The translations under genes were made by a program, and so were the position numbers. Positions 46,577-54,963 of a stretch of 64,000 nucleotides of DNA are shown here, piece after piece. How positions within the stretch are numbered: the stretch's first letter is position 1; each line of letters opens with the position of its first letter. Under the pieces are notes generated by a model that did not search any database, was not told where the DNA came from, and saw only the letters and a list, made by a program, of their open reading frames with translations. This DNA comes from Mucilaginibacter_A sp964236465 (GTDB taxonomy: Bacteria > Bacteroidota > Bacteroidia > Sphingobacteriales > Sphingobacteriaceae): positions 1-64,000 of the forward strand of contig CAXSBZ010000017.1 of the NCBI GenBank assembly GCA_964236465.1, read 5' to 3'.

Positions 46577-47347
46577 CTACCACACTTTCCACTTAGCTGT
46601 ACCCGAAACCCAATCTTGTTCCAATTCATGCTTTTCCCGCAAAGTATCCATTGGTTTCCAAAACCCGGTATGCTTGTACGCAACCATTTGCCCTTCTTCA
46701 GCTATTTTTTCCATCGGATCACGTTCCCACAGGGTTTGATCTCCTTCAATATAATTAAACACTTCCGGCTGACAAACAAAATATCCGCCGTTTATCCAGG
46801 ACCCATCTCCTTTTGGTTTTTCCATAAATGAGTGTACAGATTGATTATTCAAAATATTCAATGCGCCAAACCTACCCGAGGGTTGCACAGCAGTAACGGT
46901 ACAGAGTTTATTGCTTTTTTTATGAAAGTGATAGAGGTCTTTGATGTTTACATCCGCTAAGCCATCGCCATATGTCAGCATAAAAGGTTCGTTATGAATG
47001 TGATGCTTTATCCTTTTGATACGGCCGCCAGTCATGGTATCAACACCTGTATCAACCAAAGTTATTTTCCAGGGTTCTGCTTGAGAATCATGGATTTTTA
47101 AATCATTGTTGGCAAGATCAATCGTTACATCAGACATGTGCAAAAAATAATTGGCAAAATATTCCTTGATCATATAACCTTTGTAGCCCAGGCAAATCAC
47201 CAAATCATTAAAGCCAAAAGCAGAATATGTTTTCATGATATGCCACAAAATCGGCATACCTCCGATTTCAACCATGGGTTTTGGTTTGATCACCGTTTCT
47301 TCCGATAAACGGGTTCCTAAACCTCCTGCCAAAAGGACTACTTTCAT
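46577..47347 (-). CDS. rfbF: Glucose-1-phosphate cytidylyltransferase
   Basis: Makes CDP-glucose from CTP and glucose 1-phosphate. 256 aa. The ATG at 47347 gives the canonical start MKVVLLAGGLGTRLSEETV; a start three codons upstream would overlap the previous gene. IKPKPMVEIGGMPILWHIM, TYGDGLADVNIKDL and GSWINGGYFVC are family motifs. One base separates it from the preceding reductase gene, and rfbG follows directly. Confidence 0.95.
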   Translation of the reverse strand: MKVVLLAGGLGTRLSEETVIKPKPMVEIGGMPILWHIMKTYSAFGFNDLVICLGYKGYMIKEYFANYFLHMSDVTIDLANNDLKIHDSQAEPWKITLVDTGVDTMTGGRIKRIKHHIHNEPFMLTYGDGLADVNIKDLYHFHKKSNKLCTVTAVQPSGRFGALNILNNQSVHSFMEKPKGDGSWINGGYFVCQPEVFNYIEGDQTLWERDPMEKIAEEGQMVAYKHTGFWKPMDTLREKHELEQDWVSGTAKWKVW

Positions 47348-47348
47348 A

Positions 47349-48389
47349 TCAATCAATTAAAATTGCAACATTATCTGTTAGAGGCACAGAACAGCAAAGC
47401 AAGCATTCATCTGCTTGTAAATGTTGCTGGTACGGATCATCCGAAATTGATCTTAATTCTCCGCTTAATAATTTTCCTTTACAAACCAAGCAATTCCCGG
47501 TTTGGCAGGAGTACGGCAAATTGATCGCTGCATCCAATCCAGCTTCTAAAATTGTTTTTCCTTTGGTTACTTTTACCTGATGAATTGCGGATGCTTTGTT
47601 TATCGTGATATTTCTGGTGATGATCCCTGCAAGTTTTTTCGGGTCTGCAACTAAACAAAAATCTTCTGAAAAAATATTAGATCCGGGAATTTTATTCGCT
47701 TCCAAAACTAATTTCACTGATTCTTTTAATCCTGCTGGCCCGCATATATAATGAAACGTTTGTGCCAAATCTTTTTCCTGTTTCAATATTTCAAAAACTT
47801 TACTTGGATCAATTCTGCCTTCCAATATATTAGGGTTATCAGTAGGTGTTACTGCTTTTGAATGAAAATAATAGACATCAAAATTGCTTACATACTTCTT
47901 TTGCAGGTCTAAAATTTCTTTATTAAAAATAGCACAATCTTGGTTCCTGTTTCCGTAAACAAGGGTAACATGTTTTACAACTTGATGTTGCAAAGCATGT
48001 TTTGCGATAGAGAACAGTGGCGTAATACCACTGCCTGCTGCCCAAAGCACAACATTGCTTTCCTGATTTATATTTTTGGCTTCGAGGGTAAAATCGCCCA
48101 TTGGTTCCTGTACTTCTACCACATCTCCAGTGGATAAATGATCGGCAATATAATTGGATACGATACCAGCGTTAACCCGTTTTACAGTTATATTTAAGTT
48201 AGGGTCAACTCCTGGTGCAGATGAAAAAGAATAAGCCCTGCGATACTTGCGGTTGTTGATATTAAGAATTAAAGTAAGATATTGGCCGGCTTTGTATAGG
48301 ATTTTTTTTAATCCGGGCTGTTTGAAAATAATAGTAACTGTATCATAAGTTTCTTGGCGTATTTCTAAAACTTTAAGTGTATAAACCAT
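47349..48389 (-). CDS. CDP-6-deoxy-glucoseen reductase-like flavo-iron-sulfur protein (E3-type)
   Basis: A 346-residue reductase. FNR-type FAD domain with RAYSFSSAP at 51-59, NAD(P) domain with AAGSGITPLF near 117-126 and YICGPAG at 214-220, then a C-terminal plant-type [2Fe-2S] ferredoxin domain with Cys295, Cys300, Cys303 and probably Cys333. Enzymes such as Salmonella RfbI place the ferredoxin domain first, so the order here is permuted and resembles PaaE/PDR-type reductases. First gene of the tight cluster with rfbF and rfbG, and rfbH needs such an electron donor, so the E3 role is inferred from context. Confidence 0.85.
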   Translation of the reverse strand: MVYTLKVLEIRQETYDTVTIIFKQPGLKKILYKAGQYLTLILNINNRKYRRAYSFSSAPGVDPNLNITVKRVNAGIVSNYIADHLSTGDVVEVQEPMGDFTLEAKNINQESNVVLWAAGSGITPLFSIAKHALQHQVVKHVTLVYGNRNQDCAIFNKEILDLQKKYVSNFDVYYFHSKAVTPTDNPNILEGRIDPSKVFEILKQEKDLAQTFHYICGPAGLKESVKLVLEANKIPGSNIFSEDFCLVADPKKLAGIITRNITINKASAIHQVKVTKGKTILEAGLDAAINLPYSCQTGNCLVCKGKLLSGELRSISDDPYQQHLQADECLLCCSVPLTDNVAILID

Positions 48390-48457
48390 GCAAGGCAGTT
48401 CTCAACAGTTGTTTCTGTATTTCAAAACTGTTCAAAATTTGTTTCGTTGCTGTTAGA

Positions 48458-48542
48458 TGCTTTTTCTATTAACCAAAAACTAACAAGGTTCCACACTTTG
48501 ACAATTATCTCAGAAACAGAATTTATAGTGATAAAAGCAGTA
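48458..48542. repeat. Degenerate REPIN-like inverted-arm element (85 bp)
   Basis: Left arm TGCTTTTTCTATTAACCAAA (degenerate); right arm AATTTATAGTGATAAAAGCAGTA. It lies between DUF3467 and the reductase gene. Confidence 0.55.
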
Positions 48543-48667
48543 TCAATATTCTTAATAAAAATTAAACAACTTCTTATATGTAAAAAAAATTAAAAAGTTT
48601 CTTAATTGTGTGAATAAACTAATATCAAATTCATCAATTCTGAATTAGTTTAATCAATAATCATTTA

Positions 48668-48976
48668 CTAAGCCTGACCGATTGGCCCGCCAAAATTCAT
48701 AGGCAAAGCTGTTATTTCTTTAATCTTGATTTTCCCGTTGATCGCTTCAAAACCGTTTATATTATCTTCCAAAGCAGTTAATAATCGTTTTGCATGTTCC
48801 GGTGTTAAAATGATGCGGCTTTTTACACGCGCTTTTGGAACGCCCGGCATCACCCGAACAAAATCTACCACAAATTCAGAATCAGAGTGTGTAATGATAG
48901 CTAAATTTGAATAAATCCCTTCGGCCATATCTTCAGACAGTTCTATGTTCAACGGGTTATCAATTTTTTCTTCCAT
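48668..48976 (-). CDS. DUF3467 family protein
   Basis: A 102-residue cytoplasmic protein: MAEGIYSNLAIITHSDSEF, DFVRVMPGVPKARVKSRIIL and TPEHAKRLLTALEDNI are the DUF3467 signatures. The ATG at 48976 is used; a TTG one codon earlier is the alternative. In Bacteroidota this gene commonly sits just downstream of rpoC. Here glf and two inverted-arm repeats separate them. Function unknown. Confidence 0.9.
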   Translation of the reverse strand: MEEKIDNPLNIELSEDMAEGIYSNLAIITHSDSEFVVDFVRVMPGVPKARVKSRIILTPEHAKRLLTALEDNINGFEAINGKIKIKEITALPMNFGGPIGQA

Positions 48977-48995
48977 CAATGTAATATTTTAATAA

Positions 48996-49089
48996 TGCTT
49001 CTTTTATCAACTAAAAATCAATTAATTAAATCAAAATGAATCAAGAAAACCACATGGTTTAAATTTTTTCTTAGCTGTTAAACGAAGAT
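48996..49089. repeat. REPIN-like inverted-arm element (94 bp, right arm degenerate)
   Basis: Left arm TGCTTCTTTTATCAACTAAA; right arm TTTTTTCTTAGC then TGTTAAACGAAGATA. It lies between glf and DUF3467. Confidence 0.6.
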
Positions 49090-49108
49090 AAATAATTATT
49101 AGTTACAG

Positions 49109-50206
49109 TCAATTAAAGTGCGTTTCTACTTTTTTCAGTGCAGAACCAATTATCTGGTGCATATCGTAATATCGATATTCAGCCAGTCTGCCACCGAATA
49201 TTACATTGGTTTCCTGATCGGCAAGTTGCTTGTATTTTTTGTAAACTTCGTTGTTCAACTGGTCGTTAATCGGATAAAAAGGTTCGTTGCTTTCGTTCCA
49301 TTCTGCCGGAAATTCATGTGTAATAACGGTTTTGGGCTGCGTGCCAAACTCAAAATGTTTATGTTCGATAATCCGGGTAAAAGGAATTTCTCTTTCAGTA
49401 TAATTTACCAATGCACTTCCCTGATAGTTTTCCATATCAAGCGTTTGCTGCTCAAACTTTAAGCTGCGATATTGCAGTTTGCCAAATTGATAATCGTAAT
49501 ATTGATCAATTTTTCCGGTGAAAACGATTTGCGGAGCTAAAGAATCATAGTATTCCTTGTTGTCAAAGTAATTTTCGTTCAACCTTACTTCTGTTCCTTC
49601 CAGCAAACCATCAGTCAGCTTATTATATCCTCCGTTTGGAATGCCTTGATAATCATCATTAAAATAATTATTATCATAAGTAAATCTTACCGGAAGCCTT
49701 TTAATGATAAAAGCAGGCAGATCTTTAGCTTCCCGACCCCACTGTTTTTCGGTGTAACCTTTAATCAGCTTTTCATAAATATCAGTTCCAACTAAGGACA
49801 AAGCCTGCTCTTCCAAATTCTGCGGATCTGTAATATTCAAATCTTTAATTTGATCTGCTATCACTGCTTTTGCTTCATCAGGTGTTTTTACTTTCCATAA
49901 TTGATAAAAAGTATTCATGTTGAAAGGCAAATTGTACAAAATCCCTTCATAATTTGCAACAGGCATATTTGTAAATCGGTTAAATTCTACAAAAGAATTT
50001 ACGTAATCCCAAATTCGTTTATCGTTGGTATGAAAAATATGTGCACCGTATGTATGTATATTAATACCTTCAATATTCTCATTATAAACATTTCCACCTG
50101 CGTGATTCCTTTTATCTATTATCAAGCATTTTTTTCCTCTTTTTTTAGCCTCGTATGCAAATACAGCTCCAAACAAACCAGATCCTACTATTAAATAATC
50201 GTACAT
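49109..50206 (-). CDS. glf: UDP-galactopyranose mutase
   Basis: Flavoenzyme that interconverts UDP-galactopyranose and UDP-galactofuranose. 365 aa, normal length. The N-terminal FAD motif is DYLIVGSGLFGAVFA, followed by IDKRNHAGGNVYNE and the substrate region YGAHIFHT. Late motifs PLPFNMNTF-like (NLPFNMNTFYQLW), FGGRLAEYRYYDMHQ and IEHKHFE are characteristic. It implies that the exported glycan contains Galf. It lies between rpoC and DUF3467 and is probably a late addition to that site. Confidence 0.95.
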   Translation of the reverse strand: MYDYLIVGSGLFGAVFAYEAKKRGKKCLIIDKRNHAGGNVYNENIEGINIHTYGAHIFHTNDKRIWDYVNSFVEFNRFTNMPVANYEGILYNLPFNMNTFYQLWKVKTPDEAKAVIADQIKDLNITDPQNLEEQALSLVGTDIYEKLIKGYTEKQWGREAKDLPAFIIKRLPVRFTYDNNYFNDDYQGIPNGGYNKLTDGLLEGTEVRLNENYFDNKEYYDSLAPQIVFTGKIDQYYDYQFGKLQYRSLKFEQQTLDMENYQGSALVNYTEREIPFTRIIEHKHFEFGTQPKTVITHEFPAEWNESNEPFYPINDQLNNEVYKKYKQLADQETNVIFGGRLAEYRYYDMHQIIGSALKKVETHFN

Positions 50207-50324
50207 AAATTAATAAATTTCTATTCTGTAAAAGTGTAAATTTTTAGCAAATTTTCCATGCTGTAATTACAAATTAAAGTAGTTTGCTAAGATTATATGA
50301 GAATAAACTACTGATTTTTGGTGA

Positions 50325-50411
50325 TGCTTCTTTTATCACCTTAAAATTTGGCTGTAGTTTTTTTTCAAAAAAGCATTTCTGACTAATAATTTGATGCGAT
50401 GCTTCTTTTAC
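50325..50411. repeat. Two same-orientation dispersed motifs downstream of rpoC
   Basis: TGCTTCTTTTATC (50325-50337) with flank ACCTTAAAATTT, and TGCTTCTTTTACC (50400-50412) with flank ACATAAAA. The second abuts the rpoC terminator. Confidence 0.7.
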
Positions 50412-50415
50412 CACA

Positions 50416-50452
50416 TAAAAAAGCCCAGACACCTTTTCCGATGTTTGGGCTT
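50416..50452 (-). terminator. Rho-independent terminator of rpoC
   Basis: On the minus strand AAGCCCAAACA pairs with TGTCTGGGCTT (one mismatch) and is followed by TTTT; 20 bp after the rpoC stop. Confidence 0.88.
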
Positions 50453-50472
50453 GGTAATAAAATACAATGTGA

Positions 50473-53400
50473 TTATGCTTCTACTTCTTCTGATTTTGAA
50501 GCTAATAAACGGTCAAATTCTTCCTGAGAACCAACCCGAACATTATCATAAGCACGCAAACCAGTTCCTGATGGGATTAAGTGGCCAACGATTACGTTCT
50601 CTTTCAACCCAAGCATTTTATCGCGTTTACCTGCAATGGCAGCTTCGTTCAATACTTTGGTTGTTTCTTGGAAAGATGCTGCGGAAATAAATGATTTGGT
50701 TCCTAATGAAGCTCTGGTAATCCCTTGCAACATTTGGCTTGAAGTAGCCGCAATTGCGTCACGTGCTTCCACTAATTTCAAATCTTTTCGTTTCAATACA
50801 GAGTTTTCATCACGCAATTTACGAACTGAAATAATCTGCCCAGGTTTCATATTGTTGGAACTTCCTGGATCAACAACTACTTTCCTGTCATAAATTTCGT
50901 CATTTTCCATCATGAAATCCCACCGATCAACCGCTTCACGCTCTAAAAAGCGTGTATCGCCAGCATCTTCGATTGTTACTTTCTGCATCATCTGGTGAAC
51001 GATCACTTCAAAGTGTTTATCATTGATTTTTACACCTTGTAAACGATACACTTCCTGAATACCATTTACCAGATATTCCTGAACTGCAGCAGGCCCTTTA
51101 ATAGACAAAATATCGGCCGGGGAAATTGATCCGTCAGATAATGGCATACCAGCCTTTATAAAGTCATTATCTTGAACCAAAATGTGTTTAGACAATGGCA
51201 CCAAGTATTTTTTAACCTGTCCGTCTTTTGATTCAATCGTGATCTCACGGTTTCCTCTTTTGATTCCACCTAAAGTAACAACACCATCAATTTCAGTAAC
51301 AACAGCTGGGTTAGAAGGGTTACGAGCTTCGAACAACTCAGTTACCCTTGGCAAACCACCTGTAATATCCCGTGTTTTACCGGTTGAACGAGGAATTTTT
51401 GCAATAACCTGACCTGTTTGAACTTTTTCACCTTCGTCAACTGCAATGTGCGCACCAACAGGAATGTTATATCCTTTGATCACATTTTTACCACTATCGA
51501 TAATCTGGATTACGGGATTTTTAGTTTTATCACGTGTATCGATGATAACTTTTTCGCGGTGGCCCGTTTGTTCGTCTGATTCTTCCCGGAAAGTAATACC
51601 CTCCTGAACTGCATCAAACTGTGTTTTACCAGCAAACTCTGAAAGAATTACCGCATTATAAGGGTCCCAGGAACAAATACGGTCTCCTTTAGAAATTTGA
51701 GAATTATCCTTAGCATACAAATAAGAACCGTAAGGAATATTATTGGTCATGATTACCTTATTGGTATCTTTTTCAATAATCCTGAATTCTCCGGAACGGC
51801 CTAAAACAACGTCCACTTCACCTTCTTCGGTTGTATAATGAACAGTACGTACATTTTCAAATTCGATTATACCATCAAATTTGGCATTGATTTGAGACTC
51901 TGCAGCAATGTTAGAAGCTGTACCACCAACGTGGAAAGTACGCAAAGTTAACTGTGTTCCCGGCTCACCGATAGATTGTGCAGCGATTACACCAACTGCT
52001 TCACCACGCTGAACACGTTTGCCACTGGCCAAATTACGGCCGTAGCACAAAGCACAAACACCTCTTTTAGCTTCGCAAGTTAATACAGAACGAATTTCAA
52101 TTCCTTCTAAAGGAGAGTTTTCAATTCGTCTTGCAATTTCTTCTGTAATATCGTTTCCTGCTTCAAGCAACAGCTCATTTGTCAAAGGATCATGAACATC
52201 GCCCAAAGTAGTACGGCCGAGAATACGATCATAAAGTGGTTCAACAATATCTTCATTATCTTTTAAAGCAGTTGTGTAAATACCTCTTAAAGTACCACAA
52301 TCCGTTTCGCCAACAATCATATCCTGCGCCACATCGTGCAAACGACGTGTAAGATAACCGGCATCTGCTGTTTTTAAAGCTGTATCAGCCAAACCTTTAC
52401 GTGCACCGTGGGTGGAAATAAAGTATTCTAATACGGATAAACCTTCTTTAAAATTGGATAAAATCGGGTTTTCAATAATTTCACCACCAGAACCAGATTT
52501 TTGCGGCTTAGCCATCAAACCACGCATGCCACAAAGCTGACGAATCTGCTCTTTAGAACCGCGAGCTCCAGAATCAAGCATCATGTAAACAGAGTTGAAG
52601 CCTTGGTTATCGTTGGACAGGATCTCCATTACGTTGGCTGTCAAACGATTATTGATACGTGTCCAAATGTCAATGATCTGATTGTAACGCTCGTTATTGG
52701 TAATGAATCCCATATTATAGTTATTCATTACGTCTTCAACTTCTTTTGAAGCCTGCGTAATTAAAGTTACTTTCTCTGCCGGAATATTTAAATCCTGCAA
52801 GTTGAAAGATAGACCTCCACGGAAAGCCATTTGGAAACCTAATTCTTTGATTTCATCCAGGAATTGGGCAGCCCGAGCCATCCCTGTATTCTTAACCACT
52901 TCACCTATAATATCACGAAGCGATTTTTTAGTAAGCAGCTCATTGATGTAGCCAACTTCTTCCGGCACATGCTGGTTGAATAATACTCGCCCAACCGTTG
53001 TATCAATAATTTTGCTTACAATATTACCTTCGGCTTCTTTTACTTTCGCTTTTACTTTAATGAAAGCATGTAAATCAAGTTTTTTCTCATTATAAGCAAT
53101 AATAACTTCTTCTGCAGAATAAAAAGTTAAACCTTCACCATTTACTACACGGTCAGCATCGGTTTTGCGTCCTTTTGTGATGTAATATAATCCCAAAACC
53201 ATATCTTGGGAAGGAACAGTAATCGGTGTTCCGTTTGCAGGATTTAAAATATTATGCGAAGCAAGCATCAAAATTTGAGCTTCCAAAATAGCAGCATGTC
53301 CAAGAGGAACGTGCACTGCCATCTGATCACCGTCAAAATCCGCGTTAAAAGCCGTACATGTTAATGGGTGGAGTTGGATTGCTTTTCCTTCAATCAGTTT

Positions 53401-54759
53401 TGGTTGGAAAGACTGAATACCCAAACGGTGCAAAGTTGGCGCACGGTTCAATAATACCGGATGACCTTTTAATACATTTTCCAGAATGTCCCAAACAATT
53501 GGGTCTTTTCGATCTACAATCTTTTTAGCTGATTTTACTGTTTTTACAATACCTCTTTCAATCATCTTACGAATGATAAACGGTTTGAAAAGTTCAGCAG
53601 CCATATCTTTTGGCAAACCACATTCATGGAGTTTCAAGTTCGGCCCGACAACGATTACGGAACGAGCTGAATAATCAACTCGTTTTCCTAATAAGTTTTG
53701 ACGGAAACGGCCTTGTTTACCTTTCAAAATGTCAGATAATGATTTTAAAGCACGGTTACCTTCGGTTTTAACAGCATTTACTTTACGTGAGTTGTCAAAC
53801 AAAGAATCTACTGCTTCCTGAAGCATACGTTTTTCATTACGTAAAATTACTTCTGGTGCTTTAATTTCGATCAACCTTTTAAGGCGATTATTACGAATAA
53901 TAACTCGGCGATATAAATCATTCAAATCAGAAGTTGCAAAACGGCCACCTTCCAATGGAACCAAGGGACGCAATTCCGGCGGAATAACCGGAACAATTTT
54001 TACAATCATCCATTCCGGATTATTTTCAATCCTGGTTTTAGAGTCTCTAAAAGCTTCAACTACTTGCAAACGTTTTAAAGCTTCATTTTTCCGTTGCTGG
54101 GAAGTTTCGTTTGCAGCCTGATGACGAAGATCATAAGACAACTGATCCAAATCCAGGTTTCGTAACAACTCTTCCAAGGCTTCAGCACCCATTTTAGCTA
54201 CAAATTTTTGCGGGTCTTTGTCGTCTAAATATTGGTTTTCTTTTGGAAGTGTATCTAAAATATCCAAGTATTCTTCTTCAGTTAAAAAATCCATTTTGGA
54301 AATTCCATCTGCTTCTTTTACGCCTGGTTTTATTACGACATAACGTTCGTAATAAATAATCAAGTCCAGTTTTTTTGTAGGTAAACCTAATAAATAACCA
54401 ATTTTGTTAGGCAATGAACGAAAATACCAAATGTGTGCAACAGGAACTACCAAATTGATATGGCCCATACGTTCACGACGAACTTTCTTTTCGGTTACTT
54501 CAACACCGCAACGATCACAAACGATGCCTTTATAACGGATCCGTTTGTACTTACCGCAATGACATTCATAATCTTTTACCGGGCCAAAAATACGTTCGCA
54601 AAATAAACCATCACGTTCAGGCTTATAAGTCCTGTAATTAATTGTTTCCGGTTTTAGCACTTCGCCACTTGAACGTTCCAGAATGGATTCGGGAGAAGCC
54701 AAACTGATCGTAATGGTGGTAAAATTGCTTTTGATTTTATTATCCTTTTTATACGACAT
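50473..54759 (-). CDS. rpoC: RNA polymerase beta' subunit
   Basis: Catalytic subunit of RNA polymerase, 1428 aa. The zinc-binding N-terminus has CHCGKYKRIRYKGIVCDRCGVE; the active-site loop NADFDGDQMAVH holds the Mg-binding aspartates. The trigger-loop region (MRGLMAKPQKSGSGGEIIENPI) and the second zinc site (CEAKRGVCALCYGRNL) are intact. Ends in a short acidic tail. Dispersed-motif copies inside encode VKEAD (54310) and VKEAE (53030). Separated from rpoB by 204 bp that contain an inverted-arm repeat. Confidence 0.98.
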   Translation of the reverse strand: MSYKKDNKIKSNFTTITISLASPESILERSSGEVLKPETINYRTYKPERDGLFCERIFGPVKDYECHCGKYKRIRYKGIVCDRCGVEVTEKKVRRERMGHINLVVPVAHIWYFRSLPNKIGYLLGLPTKKLDLIIYYERYVVIKPGVKEADGISKMDFLTEEEYLDILDTLPKENQYLDDKDPQKFVAKMGAEALEELLRNLDLDQLSYDLRHQAANETSQQRKNEALKRLQVVEAFRDSKTRIENNPEWMIVKIVPVIPPELRPLVPLEGGRFATSDLNDLYRRVIIRNNRLKRLIEIKAPEVILRNEKRMLQEAVDSLFDNSRKVNAVKTEGNRALKSLSDILKGKQGRFRQNLLGKRVDYSARSVIVVGPNLKLHECGLPKDMAAELFKPFIIRKMIERGIVKTVKSAKKIVDRKDPIVWDILENVLKGHPVLLNRAPTLHRLGIQSFQPKLIEGKAIQLHPLTCTAFNADFDGDQMAVHVPLGHAAILEAQILMLASHNILNPANGTPITVPSQDMVLGLYYITKGRKTDADRVVNGEGLTFYSAEEVIIAYNEKKLDLHAFIKVKAKVKEAEGNIVSKIIDTTVGRVLFNQHVPEEVGYINELLTKKSLRDIIGEVVKNTGMARAAQFLDEIKELGFQMAFRGGLSFNLQDLNIPAEKVTLITQASKEVEDVMNNYNMGFITNNERYNQIIDIWTRINNRLTANVMEILSNDNQGFNSVYMMLDSGARGSKEQIRQLCGMRGLMAKPQKSGSGGEIIENPILSNFKEGLSVLEYFISTHGARKGLADTALKTADAGYLTRRLHDVAQDMIVGETDCGTLRGIYTTALKDNEDIVEPLYDRILGRTTLGDVHDPLTNELLLEAGNDITEEIARRIENSPLEGIEIRSVLTCEAKRGVCALCYGRNLASGKRVQRGEAVGVIAAQSIGEPGTQLTLRTFHVGGTASNIAAESQINAKFDGIIEFENVRTVHYTTEEGEVDVVLGRSGEFRIIEKDTNKVIMTNNIPYGSYLYAKDNSQISKGDRICSWDPYNAVILSEFAGKTQFDAVQEGITFREESDEQTGHREKVIIDTRDKTKNPVIQIIDSGKNVIKGYNIPVGAHIAVDEGEKVQTGQVIAKIPRSTGKTRDITGGLPRVTELFEARNPSNPAVVTEIDGVVTLGGIKRGNREITIESKDGQVKKYLVPLSKHILVQDNDFIKAGMPLSDGSISPADILSIKGPAAVQEYLVNGIQEVYRLQGVKINDKHFEVIVHQMMQKVTIEDAGDTRFLEREAVDRWDFMMENDEIYDRKVVVDPGSSNNMKPGQIISVRKLRDENSVLKRKDLKLVEARDAIAATSSQMLQGITRASLGTKSFISAASFQETTKVLNEAAIAGKRDKMLGLKENVIVGHLIPSGTGLRAYDNVRVGSQEEFDRLLASKSEEVEA

Positions 54760-54794
54760 AGTTCTTTTTTTAATTTTAAAAGCCTGGTTTATAA

Positions 54795-54879
54795 TGCTTC
54801 TTTTACCGGTATAAATTTCGTCTTGTTTATTGAATTCTCAACAAAAATAGGTTCCAATTTTAGGTCGATAAAAGAAGCA
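54795..54879. repeat. REPIN-like inverted-arm element between rpoB and rpoC (85 bp)
   Basis: Left arm TGCTTCTTTTACC then GGTATAAATTT; right arm CAATTTTAGGTC then GATAAAAGAAGCA. The interior includes ACCTATTTTTGTT on the minus strand (54841-54851 region), also found upstream of rpoB. Confidence 0.82.
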
Positions 54880-54963
54880 TTGTAAATAAACAAGCCGTAG
54901 GTAATAGTTGTAAGCAAGGGTGATAAAGATAAAACCTTATCACCCACACTTATCATATAGAAC

